A stretch of 64,000 nt of DNA, taken from contig ML014123.1 of assembly GCA_003615045.1 (NCBI GenBank), forward strand, positions 62,001-126,000, in the 5' to 3' direction. The notes under the pieces are model-generated. The model was not told where the DNA came from and ran no database searches. It worked only from the letters and a program-made list of their open reading frames with translations. This stretch comes from Caulochytrium protostelioides (Eukaryota; Chytridiomycota; Caulochytriomycetes; Caulochytriales; Caulochytriaceae). Positions within the stretch are counted from its first letter, which is position 1, and every line of letters begins with the position of its first letter. Below are positions 9,638 to 19,995 of this stretch, in pieces. Made by a program: the position numbers and the translations under genes.

Positions 9638-11299
9638 TCACACTAAGTACTGGTAGGTGGTAACGCTGAGCGCAGGGACCTGAACGTTCAGCTTGCCTCC
9701 TTCGTGGCGGACAGAGCCGATCTGGACATAGTCCTCCGAAAAGGAGGTGCGCCAGCCGCTAACAAAGCCTTGAGTTGGCACGTGCGCCGACCCATCGAGC
9801 GAAATGAATCCGTCGTTTGAGCCCTTATTGACCACGACAATCACAAGCGATGATCGATTAGGTGGAACGGCCGCGACGGTACGAAGATCGGCGGTGGCTG
9901 TGGTGCCCACAATCGACCAGCCCGGGCGGATATGCTTACAGAATTGAGCAATGACCCAGTACTGTTTGCCAATCTGAGGCAACCCATTTTCGAAATGAGT
10001 GGAAGCGAGCGGCGCGTTGATCAGGCCCCACTCATCACCTTCGTCAAGCGCTTGCCAGTAGACCCAGGCTTGAACGCGAAGCTGAACCAAATCACGAACG
10101 ATGCTCAGAGCCAAGGCGATGCCAGACGTCATGTCCTGACCGGGCAAACCGAACTCGGACATCCACAGCCGGCGATTGCCCACTCTCGCGCGGAACTCAT
10201 TGACCAGATTGGTATCAAAATCAATGGTGGCAAAATAACCGTGGATATTGATCTGCTGAACGCGCGGGAAGTTACCCATGAGTTTGAGAGAGTCACTCGC
10301 GGCGGTCAGCGAGTTTTCGTCAGCAGCCGAAATCACCGTCGTCGAACCGAAGCGCTGAAGCGCCAGTGACATGGCCTGGTAGATCCCGTTGTGATTCGCG
10401 CGATTGATGGCGCAGCCTTCCTGTGATTTGTTGGAGTCCTTGTGCTGAAGCCACCAGCCCGCTGACGGTTCGTTCATGGCCGCCACGGTACGAACGGGAA
10501 CACCTTGACTGTTCAGCCATTGCACCGCGCGGGCCATGTAGTTGGCATACTCAGCGTAGCGTGCAGGACTCAGATTGTCGGATCCGTCCGGCTGACCCAT
10601 CGAGCTGCCCGAAATGGTCATCCATGGCGGCGGCGAGTTAGCAAACGCTTCGATAATATTGACTCCCCGGGCCATGGCACCGCGCAGAATATTCAATTGT
10701 CCTATATCCGCGGTGGGATCCATGGCGACGTTGCTGGCGGCCTGCCAGGCTGGCATGGCACGGTAGTTTCCGTAGTACTGCAACTCATCCTGGCGGGCGC
10801 CTGCGCCAATATTATACCGGACAATGTTGAAACCGAGACCGCTGTTGACATTAAAGAACGCATCCAGCAGGTTGGTTTGCACGTTCATGTTCTGCTGGCC
10901 GGCGAAACTCGCCCACCACGCCAGCGAGGTACCCCACCCCTCAAAGCTTTGGACAAGCACATTCTGGGAGACGACGAGGGATAGCTGGTCGCGTCGCTCG
11001 AGGTGCACTTGCTCAGGAATAGCAGGAAGTGGTAGCGGTCCGGTAGGTGCGTCGGAAGCTTGGGACGGCGATACCGGCTCGTCGTCAAAGTGGCCGTGGA
11101 ACTTGTTTACATGTGCGAGCGCGCGGGGCCAGAGATGCTGGGTGGTGGGCATGCCCAGCTCGGGGATCTGACCATAATTGCCTGTCACATCGGATGTATT
11201 TGTAACGGTCACTGCGGCGGCAGGCGAAAGGCTCGACGGAATCCATCCAGCCGAGATCCCCGTGACCAAGCAGCTTGCCACAAGGGCCCGTCGCAACAT
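9638..11299 (-). CDS. Secreted glycoside hydrolase family 30 (endo-beta-1,6-galactanase-like)
   Basis: 553 aa from the ATG at 11299. This start was chosen because it gives a typical signal peptide (MLRRALVASCLVTGISAGW); the frame stays open upstream, but that part (to 11410) looks non-coding. After a Pro-rich spacer of about 100 residues comes a TIM barrel: FEGWGTSLAWWA near residue 119, RYNIGAG near 161, ANSPPPWMT near 221, acid/base Glu277 in AAMNEPSAGWW and nucleophile Glu382 in LWMSEFGLPG. A beta-rich C-terminal domain ends in VTTYQYLV. This is the GH30 architecture of enzymes that cut beta-1,6-galactan or related beta-linked sugars outside the cell; exact substrate is not predictable. 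Its third codon positions are less GC-biased than those of neighbours and the upstream DNA is AT-rich, so horizontal acquisition is possible. Confidence 0.9.
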   Translation of the reverse strand: MLRRALVASCLVTGISAGWIPSSLSPAAAVTVTNTSDVTGNYGQIPELGMPTTQHLWPRALAHVNKFHGHFDDEPVSPSQASDAPTGPLPLPAIPEQVHLERRDQLSLVVSQNVLVQSFEGWGTSLAWWASFAGQQNMNVQTNLLDAFFNVNSGLGFNIVRYNIGAGARQDELQYYGNYRAMPAWQAASNVAMDPTADIGQLNILRGAMARGVNIIEAFANSPPPWMTISGSSMGQPDGSDNLSPARYAEYANYMARAVQWLNSQGVPVRTVAAMNEPSAGWWLQHKDSNKSQEGCAINRANHNGIYQAMSLALQRFGSTTVISAADENSLTAASDSLKLMGNFPRVQQINIHGYFATIDFDTNLVNEFRARVGNRRLWMSEFGLPGQDMTSGIALALSIVRDLVQLRVQAWVYWQALDEGDEWGLINAPLASTHFENGLPQIGKQYWVIAQFCKHIRPGWSIVGTTATADLRTVAAVPPNRSSLVIVVVNKGSNDGFISLDGSAHVPTQGFVSGWRTSFSEDYVQIGSVRHEGGKLNVQVPALSVTTYQYLV

Positions 11300-11949
11300 G
11301 ACGATATCCACGCGGTGCTGAATCTGAGCTCCCTGATAGTCGTGGGTAAAATAAGTTTGGAATCGAAAGCCAACGCAGATACACGCGATGTTACGGCGGA
11401 GGCTCAACACAACAGATACAAAAAATCTGTAGAGCCGTTCAGCATCGCGCTTTCATCAATCGTCGGACAGGTTCTGCTGAGCCAGGGATAACGAGTCGTC
11501 AGAATCAGATTGCAATGTTTCCAATGTGTTTTTGCCTGGCAAGACGGGGTCTTAGAAGCAAGCGATAGCTTCAAGGGCGAAAAGATAGTTCTGTATCATA
11601 CGGAGTATGATTGGTAAAACTGACATCGGCAGTCTGAGAACATGCGTTGATGAACAAATGATTTGGGAAGAACCGAGTAAGGTCAACAGGAATGCGTCGT
11701 AACGAGATTTGGGTCTATGCAAGAAATGAAACAAAGATTTTAAAGTAGTTCAGTAAGGTGTGCCCAGGTTTTCAGGCTATGGTCAAGGACTGGGTTTAAT
11801 TAACCGCGACCGCTTCATCATTTGAGTCGACGGCCATCACTCACCCATGGGAGTTGCCCACGGACATATTATATATCGGCACTTGCCACTATTTGAGAAA
11901 GCCAGCATATCTTGGGGTTGCCGCTTGAGTTGCATATTTTTTTGGCGGT

Positions 11950-12470
11950 CCCATCCCACTATCGATCATCCGACATCAAATCTGCCGCTTCGCTCAAAGC
12001 CGTGATGTAGGCATTCGGCGCCGTCATCGTGCCGTCTTTGCCGCGGTGGCGCTGAACTGGCTGGGAGCTTTCTCGCAGCGGCTTCCCTTCGGATCGAACC
12101 GATTTGCGAATGCGAAGGCATCCAAGCGCCGTTCTTATCAAACAAGAAACGTGATAAATTTGACGAGTTCGACAAAGGCCGAGCCTCCTGGTCGTGACGA
12201 GAGAGACTGCGGCTGCTTTTGAGGCGGTGCGCAATGTGCCATTCTCCCAACAATCCAGTTGCGACGATCGGGGTATCTACTTGAGAAGATTTCTCAAAAG
12301 GGAAGACAACTGGCCATCTTTCAAACTGCCTGAGCGTTTTGTCCGTCAAAGAGGTTGATGCAGAACTCAGGAAAGGTCTCAAACACCGCCGCTACTTCTA
12401 TCTTCCTGCGGTGGGCGATATTGATCGTTCAGCGTCACCAGGATCTTGATCGTTCAGTAACGTAAAGTCA
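11950..12470 (+). pseudogene. Possible frameshifted coding relic in AT-rich DNA, family unknown
   Basis: Three short plus-strand stretches in different frames look protein-like: one ending FLSNKKRDKFDEFDKGRASW, a second with RGIYLRRFLKREDNWPSFKL, and a third with VKEVDAELRKGLKHRRYFYL. They follow one another in order and are separated by stops and frame changes, as expected for a decayed gene. No family is recognised. The composition resembles the better preserved broken gene at 15462-17313. Low confidence. Confidence 0.3.
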
Positions 12471-12525
12471 TGAGCTTTCTTATGTGGCGCCCGTTTTGCA
12501 ACCCAGGTTTTTGTTCAGCAATTCA

Positions 12526-12546
12526 CGGCGCGGCGCGGCGCGGCGG
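12526..12546. repeat. CGGCG pentanucleotide repeat
   Basis: Four tandem CGGCG units upstream of RPT5. Confidence 0.75.
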
Positions 12547-13292
12547 ATGAGGCCCGTCACGACGATGAAGAGGAGCATCCAACCGAGGACGCGGCCGAGG
12601 ACCGGGCCGAGGAGGTTCGGACCACGGACATCGTCGGAGGTCGAGTTGAGGAAGGTAAAGTGAGAGCCGTGGCTTAGGAGAGCGCGTCTTCGTTTGCCTT
12701 TCTTTTTTCGTCTTGATTGGTCCTGGGGGTCGCGTCGCGGCGTGACCCCAATGCCAAAGCGGCGTGCGTGCCCTGATCGAGGCCCGATCCACCATTCCAC
12801 GCACGCGTTTCCCTTCGTTCGGGGGGCCAAGGCAGCGTGGGCGACGCGACCGACCCAACGCTGTCGTAACGCTTCATGTTGGATTGGGACGCAGAGCTCG
12901 AATGCTGCCGAACACTCGTCCCTATCGTGTAGGGTTGATACGTTTCTTGAACGTCGAACATCGCATGCGCGCGTACGTGGGCACGTCCATCTTGCCACAT
13001 CACACCTCAGGTCGCCCGATCTCCCGGTTATATGCCCATCGGCTCCTGCGTCCTTCACACCACGATACGGAAGCCTGCCGTTCTCTGATATCCTACTGCG
13101 GCGTCCCTTTGCTGCCTCGCTTCCATTTCCTCAGCGCGACGCGCCCCCAGTCATCGCTCGACGCTGTGTGATCAGTCGTTATCAGGCTCCGTGCTCGTAT
13201 CGCGTTTGTCTGTCTGTTTTCCGATCGCCCTGCATCGGACCCGCTATACGATTTTATTTTGATCCCCAGCGCTACTGATCCGTACGAGCAGG

Positions 13293-14800
13293 ATGAGCGG
13301 TACGACGCCGACGGCGCCCGCCGAGCCGAACGCGGCTCCACCCACCAACCCGGCGGCTCCTGCCGCCCCGGCCGCCGAGCCGAAACCGGCCGACCACGTG
13401 GCTTCAGACGAAGTCGGCGATGACGTTTTGCGTGCGAGCACCGACGATATTCTCAGCCGCGTCCGCATGCTCGAGAATGATCTGAAGGTCATGAAGTCAG
13501 AAGAGATGCGACTGACCCACGAGCAGACCGCCATGAAGGAGAAGATCAACGACAACAAGGAGAAAATCGTGTTGAACAAGCAGCTGCCCTTCTTGGTCTC
13601 CAATGTGGTTGAGGTACGCTCCACGCGGTGCTACGAATGAGCGACCGTTCGAAAGAGAAAAAAACATGCAAGCGCCGATCTTTCAAGATGCAGACTCATC
13701 CAATGATATGATTTGTTGTTTGGTGTTTAATCGTCCGATTTTATCGTGATCTCGATCGGTAGATCCTGGACATGGATCCCAATGACGAGCCCGAGGAAGA
13801 CGGCGCCAACATTGACCTGGACGCCCATCGCAAGGGCAAGTGCGCCGTGATCAAGACCTCGACGCGACAGACCATCTTTCTGCCGATGGTCGGCCTCGTG
13901 GACAGCACGAAGCTCAAACCTGGCGAGCTGGTTGGTGTCAACAAGGACAGTTTTCTGATTCTTGAGAGCATCCCCGCCGAGTATGATTCGCGCGTGAAGG
14001 CGATGGAGGTTGACGAAAAGCCGACCGAGGACTACGGCGATGTTGGTGGTTTGGACAAGCAAATCGAAGAGATGGTCGAGGCCATTGTGCTGCCCATGAC
14101 CCAGAAGGATCGGTTCAAGAACCTGGGTATTAAGCCGCCGAAGGGCTGCTTGATGTATGGCCCGCCAGGAACCGGCAAGACGCTACTGGCGCGTGCGTGC
14201 GCGGCCCAGACCAACTCGACATTTTTGAAACTTGCGGGCCCGCAGCTCGTCCAGATGTTCATTGGCGACGGCGCCAAGCTCGTGCGCGACGCCTTCGAGC
14301 TCGCCAAAGAGAAGTCGCCGGCGATCATCTTCATTGACGAGATCGATGCGGTCGGCACGAAGCGTTTCGACAGCGACCACTCCGGTGACCGTGAGGTCCA
14401 GCGAACCATGCTGGAGCTCCTCAACCAGCTCGACGGGTTTAGCAGCGACGACAACATCAAGGTCATTGCGGCCACCAACCGGATTGATATTCTCGACCCG
14501 GCCCTGCTCCGATCGGGTCGTCTCGACCGCAAGATTGAGTTCCCGCTGCCGACTGAAGAAGCCCGTGCCCGCATTATGCAGATCCACTCCCGTAAGATGA
14601 CGGTCAACTCGGAAGTCAACTTTGAGGAGCTGGCCCGCAGTTGTGGCGAATTCAACGGCGCGCAGTGCAAAGCGATCTGCGTGGAGGCTGGTATGATTGC
14701 GCTGCGCCGCGGGGCTGTGGAGATCATGCACGAGGACTTTATGGAGGGAATTCAGGAGGTACAGGCCAAGAAGAAGACCTCGCTTCAGTACTACGCATAG
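13293..14800 (+). CDS. RPT5: 26S proteasome regulatory subunit 6A, AAA ATPase RPT5 (two exons)
   Basis: One of six ATPases of the proteasome base ring that unfold ubiquitinated substrates and open the 20S gate. Exons 13293-13613 and 13763-14800 join in phase 0 (GAG|GTACGC ... GGTAG|ATC) to give 452 aa. Exon 1 has an Ala/Pro-rich start, then the N-terminal coiled coil ([19 protein letters not shown]). Exon 2 holds the OB domain ([18 protein letters not shown]), Walker A GPPGTGKT, Walker [16 protein letters not shown], the arginine-finger segment [13 protein letters not shown], and a C-terminus LQYYA that fits the HbYX-like tail docking into the 20S alpha ring. Length is close to human PSMC3 (439 aa). 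Stress-independent housekeeping gene; nothing broken. Confidence 0.97.
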
Positions 14801-15461
14801 ATTATCACATATGTCAATTCTGATGAGTGTTTTTTATGCGCTCAAGTGACCATAGAGCTCTCGGAAAATCTGTTAAAGCTCCGTAATGCCTTGCAATCAC
14901 TTTTTTCTCGCATATTATGTCCCCTGCGTGCAACGGGGAAATTTTTGCTCTCAAGCGTCGCGAGGCCGTGTGGCCCCGGTAATTTTTCAGAGCGGCCTCG
15001 TAGGCTGTCCTTAGCTTTCCAGGGTGAGAAGGGGAGGAGACGCCCAGGTTCTCGTGTAGCGGTCCTCGGCAGCGTGGGACCTGGCAGAATGCCTCACCCA
15101 CTAAAACCCCGCAGCGCTTCGTCCGAAGCGCTGGTCCGAAGCGCTGGGGATTTGAGTGAGCTGATCATTAGCTCGTCAAGCCATTCCTCAGAGGCTTCGG
15201 CGTCCCTGCAACCACACGCCATCACGAAGGCCTGCATGCAGCGAGAAAAAAATCTCCCTTTTTGCAGGATGCAGGGACAGGATGCATTCCCCTGCAGGGT
15301 AACGTGCGGAACGGACGCCGAGACTCGGCGGCCCCCGTACCGATGGGCACGGGAGGCATATATAGGCATATATCCGCACGGTGCGTTGCAAGGTGCGTTG
15401 GTTCCGCTGGCGTATGGCTCACGCGCAAGGTATGGTGACCCTATGATTTGCGTATGGATCC
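14801..15461. other. Intergenic region with a long palindrome
   Basis: No gene recognised. It contains a palindrome plus tandem 13-mer (15112-15146, listed separately) and a short ATATA-rich stretch near 15357-15372, upstream of the AT-richer broken gene. Confidence 0.55.
15112..15146. repeat. 10-bp palindrome overlapping a tandem 13-mer
   Basis: CAGCGCTTCG (15112-15121) pairs with CGAAGCGCTG (15124-15133) across a 2-nt loop. The unit GTCCGAAGCGCTG occurs twice in tandem at 15121-15133 and 15134-15146. Such a palindrome/tandem structure is typical of a protein-binding site or of a short inverted-repeat element; which applies is unknown. Confidence 0.7.
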
Positions 15462-17313
15462 TTGCGTCAACTTTTGCTGCCGCATATGATCAAAATGGCA
15501 TTGATTGGCAGCAAAATTCGTTCGAATACGTCGTCGAAGCTTTGTGATCCATCGAAGCCGCCGCCGTATGAAACGTCTTCTGACCCGGAGCCGCCCGCTG
15601 AAGACCAAAACAGGCTCCCGCTGATGTCCTTCACCCGCCATGAGGCTTGGGCCCGTCTGGACAACGGAGAACCACGGCTCGCGCCAGCTTATAATGCGGA
15701 ACTCGGAGCGTTCTGGAAATCTAAGTTTAGTTTGGTAACAGATGATCTTTCTGAGGATGAATTCGTTGGGTTATGTGGCTTCGAGCTTAGGGATTACGTT
15801 TCGAGAAATCCCGAATTTAAGAGCCCGCCAGACCCAAAGCTTCATGGGTTTCAGTTCACGATTGAAACTATGCTTTTCTCGATTGTATACTTAGGTTTCA
15901 ACCCGATGGTCTGGAGTCCCTCAGCTCATGCCAAAACTGAAAACGACATCGACAAGTCTCTGAATGCTATATTTGTACCAGGGTACATACGGCCGTGTCT
16001 CAGCTTTCTCCTCGCGGCCTATCAGAACGCGTCCCTTCTGGAGCTTTCCCGAGAAATTCTCGCTCAGTTCAGCTCAAGAATCATCGAATACAAGGACCCT
16101 ATGTTTATGAAAAAAGTACACATGGGTTGAACTCGCCGATGTTTTATTGGAATACGCTCAGTCGCCGCTCGCCCCCGACGAAATTGCCGAAGTCGGTCCC
16201 GCCACTCATCGTTTGGACCTAAATGTTGGACGCTAGGTGGGCAGCTCTATCTTCAAGGACAGCGACGCAAATTACACCCGAGACGTTGAAATCGATACTC
16301 AAAATTTTGTGAATGAACTGTCTGTAGATCAGCTGCCCGAAATTCGTAGGTCCGATGCCTCAAAACCCATTGATGGACCCCCCTTTGACATTTGCAAATT
16401 TTTGTACGAAGGTGACACCGGTCTTCTTTGGAGGTCACGTGGAAAAATTCTCGAACAACTCAAAGTGGATGGACCAAATGACGTTACAATCCGAGAACTT
16501 GCCCTCCGTTGCGATGCGTATCTGCTATTGGCTATAGTTTGAAAAGCTTCATCGAGAGTGGTTTATGTTCGAATCGACATTTCTTTGGCTTGATAGATGG
16601 GAAAAACGGAGCCAATCCCTTTTGGGCCGTCCTTCAAACATCCCACAACAAGCGATTGACACCAGGTTAAAGACTCACTAAGCACGGTTATGATCGGCCT
16701 TTAGTGGAGCTCATCGGAATTTGGTGGGGTATCAAGTTTCGTGCCCAGTTTTGGCCGGATCTGAATCCCGCAGTAGTTCCAGACGACATGACAGAGATTT
16801 ATCTTCAGACTCAGAAGCGAGGCTTCATTGACGTCTGGCACTGTGTCAGGTGTGAGATTCTGACGCCCGATTTTGCAAAGCAGGATACCGTGCGATTGGC
16901 TTTTCGAAACGGCCGAACTTGGGAGCTTCGGCCGGAGGGTCTGTATATGCCTTACGCTGAATTTGATCCTGCTATGTTAGGTTTACATCCTGGAGTCCTA
17001 ATCAAACTGCCATCGAACCCCATTGAAAAAAAAAGAGACGAAAAGTAGTAAGATTTGCAGATTTGCCCCTGATATAATTTGGATAATAATATTCTTTCCA
17101 GGGTCAAATGTGCCGGGACCCTACGAACCTGGGCGACTAAAATTCTTTGAAAAATTGCAGTTTGACCTGATCTGGACGATCAAATCAATATATACACGCC
17201 GATTCCTGAGGATGCGAACTTTCTTCGATCATTTCTGTCATTCAACGCATGGAAAAGGCGCCGATGATCACCAGACGTGCTCAATCCATCCTCATCTAGC
17301 TTCGACTGAGTAA
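15462..17313 (+). pseudogene. Broken gene of unknown family in AT-richer DNA
   Basis: Successive plus-strand frames read as one degenerate protein of about 600 residues. Segment 1 (15462-16130) is intact for about 220 aa (Met choices at 15462, 15486 and 15495; for example YNAELGAFWKSKF and VPGYIRPCLSFLLAAYQ). An extra A in the run at 16110-16115 shifts the frame to WVELADVLLEYAQ. That frame meets an in-frame TAG at 16234 and continues to 16542. A second frame change near 16530 leads to LKSFIESGLCSNRHFFGLID, an in-frame TAA at about 16671, and then the segment 16704-17048. A third frame change in the nine-A run near 17030 extends it to 17313, where it overlaps the 3' end of the next gene by about 20 bp. 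No domain is recognised. Codon use is far less GC-biased than in neighbours, suggesting a recently acquired or fast-evolving element now decaying. Confidence 0.6.
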
Positions 17314-18860
17314 CGCAGCCCGCTGACTTCGAACCCACTCATGCGGCTCCTGTCGTCGAAAAGCACCTCGGGCTCCCTTGCTATGTTCGGGTCCGTCACG
17401 TGGCGCGTAATGCGGACATCGATCTCGGCATCGATCGATTCTTCAATGAGGAGCTGCAATCCATGCTTCGTGGGACCGCGCAAGGCATAGCCGCGGAGCC
17501 CACGACGCGCCACAAGGTCCAGCTTGAGCGTCGCGCCCTGAACGTCGGGGTCGCGGCGGGTGCAGATGACATGCACGAGGTCGTCCGCCACAGTCTGCAG
17601 CTGGATGTCGGCATGCGTGTAGGTCCCGAAGTTGAACGTCTTGCCGGTCGCGTGGTGGTACACGACGGCGAGGACGCCGTTGATCTCAAGTGGTAACATC
17701 GCCTCATGGAAGGATCGAGGGGTAAGCGCCATCAGGGCGCGACCCAGTAGCGTGTGCTTGTCCACAATCGGGACGCGGGCGAAGCTGAAGAGCACCGAAG
17801 AGCGGCGGGTCGCTTCGTGGCGGAAATCATGACCCTGGAGCCACACGTACTCGCGCGGGAAGTTGGACCCGTGGTCTTTCTCCACGTATACCGTAGCGTT
17901 CACAAGCTCGATACGGCGCGGGGCTACCATCGCTGAAGGATCGGACGGGTCGGTTAACGGTTCGTCGCAAAAATCGACAAAACCTTGAGCCACGCCGGAG
18001 AGCAGGACGATGTTGTGGTAGCATTCGAGGAAGGGCAGGTACAAAAAGTAGCCCATGACGCCGGGCATCTGCCAGGAGAAGGGAAAGTGCACGGGCTGGG
18101 CGAACGTAACATCGGCCTGAACCGAGCGCGGATGGAACCGCTGACGCAGCACTTCCGGCGCGATTGTTTCCAGACGCAGGGATTCTTTGATCATGGCGCG
18201 CTCGTGGTCCAGGATCGGACGCAGATCACGTGCGTGAACGTTGAGCTTAATACCGGTATTGCTGAACTCGGATTCGCCGACACGGACGCGCATCCCCGGC
18301 TCGGCGCTGTCGTGGAGATCCACAAACTGGTCTGGCGGGTACGAGTACAGTAGCACCTCGTGGTCGGCTTCGGGCGGGAAGACAACAATAAAGGCTTCGC
18401 TTGACGAGACGCCATCATGGCCCTTCCAGCGGTTCACAGTTTCCTGTTTTGCTTGCAGGGCTTCATTGGACGGCGGGTGCGCGAGGAAGAGGCCCGTGAT
18501 TACGACAACTTTCTCGTTCGTGGCGGCGCTCGTCATCTTAAAGTACCACCCCTCGAAGAAGGAGTGCGTGATGTGTTTCCCATGGAAGGTGCTGTGATTG
18601 CGGAAAAGCCGCATGTGCGTGCGTGCATACTGCGCCACCGGGTGGAATAGCAGCGTCGCGAACAGACTTGCGAACAATAAGATCAGCCCACTGCAGAGCC
18701 AGCTGCGAGACAGAACGGGCGGAACGGCTTGGTGTGCGGTTATCGACGTGCGCGGCGTCACTACCATGCGCACGGAGTTGGTTTTTGCCAAGACGGTCTG
18801 CGACTGGCCGGACGCCACGGTGGCGACCGTCCGACCCTTGAGCTGCGTGACGGCGACCAT
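17292..18860 (-). CDS. Tocopherol-cyclase-family membrane protein
   Basis: 522 aa from the ATG at 18860; the frame is open further upstream (to 19082) but that part looks like untranslated sequence. A single transmembrane helix lies at about residues 54-76 (SGLILLFASLFATLLF). The rest is a beta-rich domain with signatures of the tocopherol cyclase (VTE1-like) family: FFEGWYFKM near 101, PGVMGYFLYLPFLECYHN, and the hallmark YVEKDHGSNFPREYVWLQGH (plant and bacterial members have EKDWG.FP..W.W.Q). In plants the enzyme closes the chromanol ring of vitamin E; fungi are not known to make tocopherol, so the substrate here is probably another lipid. The gene is convergent with the broken gene at 15462-17313. 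Family call is good; function is open. Confidence 0.8.
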   Translation of the reverse strand: MVAVTQLKGRTVATVASGQSQTVLAKTNSVRMVVTPRTSITAHQAVPPVLSRSWLCSGLILLFASLFATLLFHPVAQYARTHMRLFRNHSTFHGKHITHSFFEGWYFKMTSAATNEKVVVITGLFLAHPPSNEALQAKQETVNRWKGHDGVSSSEAFIVVFPPEADHEVLLYSYPPDQFVDLHDSAEPGMRVRVGESEFSNTGIKLNVHARDLRPILDHERAMIKESLRLETIAPEVLRQRFHPRSVQADVTFAQPVHFPFSWQMPGVMGYFLYLPFLECYHNIVLLSGVAQGFVDFCDEPLTDPSDPSAMVAPRRIELVNATVYVEKDHGSNFPREYVWLQGHDFRHEATRRSSVLFSFARVPIVDKHTLLGRALMALTPRSFHEAMLPLEINGVLAVVYHHATGKTFNFGTYTHADIQLQTVADDLVHVICTRRDPDVQGATLKLDLVARRGLRGYALRGPTKHGLQLLIEESIDAEIDVRITRHVTDPNIAREPEVLFDDRSRMSGFEVSGLRYSVEAR

Positions 18861-19626
18861 GATGATCGTACACAATTCAGGGACGAGTGAAGGCCGAGAT
18901 CGGTATGGGATAAATGAGATGGAACCTGGAGGCGACTGCTTCGAGGACGAAAAGAGCGCCGTGTAGATAGTGAACACCGCTCCAATGGATGATGTTGATA
19001 CGGTTGTTCTGTGAGCAATGGCCGTCTCGTTTCTTTGGAAGACCCTGTTTGTGAAGACAAGATCTGTCGTGCTAAAGCGCAACTGACGGGTCCTATGTAA
19101 ACGCCGCAGGAAGACTTGCTCATGCCTCTCACTTTATGCCATACCGAGGGCACACGCGCCTGCCTGAGCAGCATGCCGTTAGGATCCGCCCATGACGTTC
19201 TGTTGACCATTGCTGAGGGCGATTCCGCCCGACCATATCCTCGCATCCAGCCGTCACTGAGCAGATGTGCCCGGCGCGCTCACATCCAGCCGTCTCGGAG
19301 CGGATGTGTAAGTCATATGTGGTCGAATCCATGGGGCTCCTCGATTAGCATCGTTCCACCGGGTCGTTTTTGTGGCAGAGCCCATATGGTCATAAGCCTA
19401 CTGGCAGGGGTGTTGTCGTTGAGTGGGTTGACGCCACCCACAAAACGCTCGAGGCAGAGACGGACGGTCCGAGGCCCAAGACCGAAAGCGGACGCGCCAG
19501 GAAGTGCATAACTGTTTGGTACGTTGTGATGTGGCCAGTATATGGGGCCTGCCCTCGAATCTTGCTTTCCCCGAGTCAGTATCCTGGGCCGCTACAAGCG
19601 CCGTGTGGCAGACGACATGGCACGCC

Positions 19627-19995
19627 TCACGCCGCCCGGCAGCATTCGCTTCGTACACAACATACACAGCATACATGCATGTCGCTGGGGCTGAAATTAT
19701 CACAGCCTGTTAGTCTTCGGATCATGGCTCGGATGATCTCTGGCTTGTGGAACCGGCGAAGACGGCCAAGCCAGACAAACAAGCAGAGGACATCTTGCTT
19801 GTGGAAGGGGTGCGTTGTCTCGCGCCGGTTGATGCGCATGACGATCGCCCCGGCAAAACAAAGCTGCAGTGTGGCTGGTCCACCACGTCCCGTGCCCTTG
19901 GGGTAAAAGGAAAAATCCATGTGTTTTTCTGACGTTTCCATGCATGGCCAGACACGCTCGAAGGCGTCGCTGCAAGAAATCCCGTCCAGCGACAT
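19627..19995 (-). CDS. Hypothetical small protein (doubtful)
   Basis: 122 codons from the ATG at 19995. The middle part has a plausible protein composition with alternating basic and hydrophobic residues (KQDVLCLFVWLGRLRRFHK, then PEIIRAMIRR), but the end is Cys-rich and repetitive (VCCVCCVRS). No family is recognised and no flanking exons could be attached. It may be a relic or a chance open frame in an intergenic region. Confidence 0.2.
   Translation of the reverse strand: MSLDGISCSDAFERVWPCMETSEKHMDFSFYPKGTGRGGPATLQLCFAGAIVMRINRRETTHPFHKQDVLCLFVWLGRLRRFHKPEIIRAMIRRLTGCDNFSPSDMHVCCVCCVRSECCRAA

Larger units (their letters stand above)
11300..13292. other. Intergenic region, AT-rich in its first 1.2 kb
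   Basis: Upstream regions of the divergent GH30 and RPT5 genes. About 11300-12480 is clearly AT-richer than the rest of the window and carries a possible broken coding relic (11950-12470, listed separately). About 12480-13290 is GC-rich again, begins with a CGGCG pentanucleotide repeat and probably contains the RPT5 promoter. No RNA gene was recognised. Confidence 0.6.

Noticed and set aside
14846-15547. Plus-strand open frame of 233 codons after RPT5
   Set aside because: It crosses the palindrome and tandem repeat and has no protein-like core; the overlapping frame from 15462 looks more genuine.
16101-16130. Programmed frameshift at the A run in the broken gene
   Set aside because: The shift needed is in the direction expected from one inserted base, and two further frameshifts and two stops follow, so decay explains it better.
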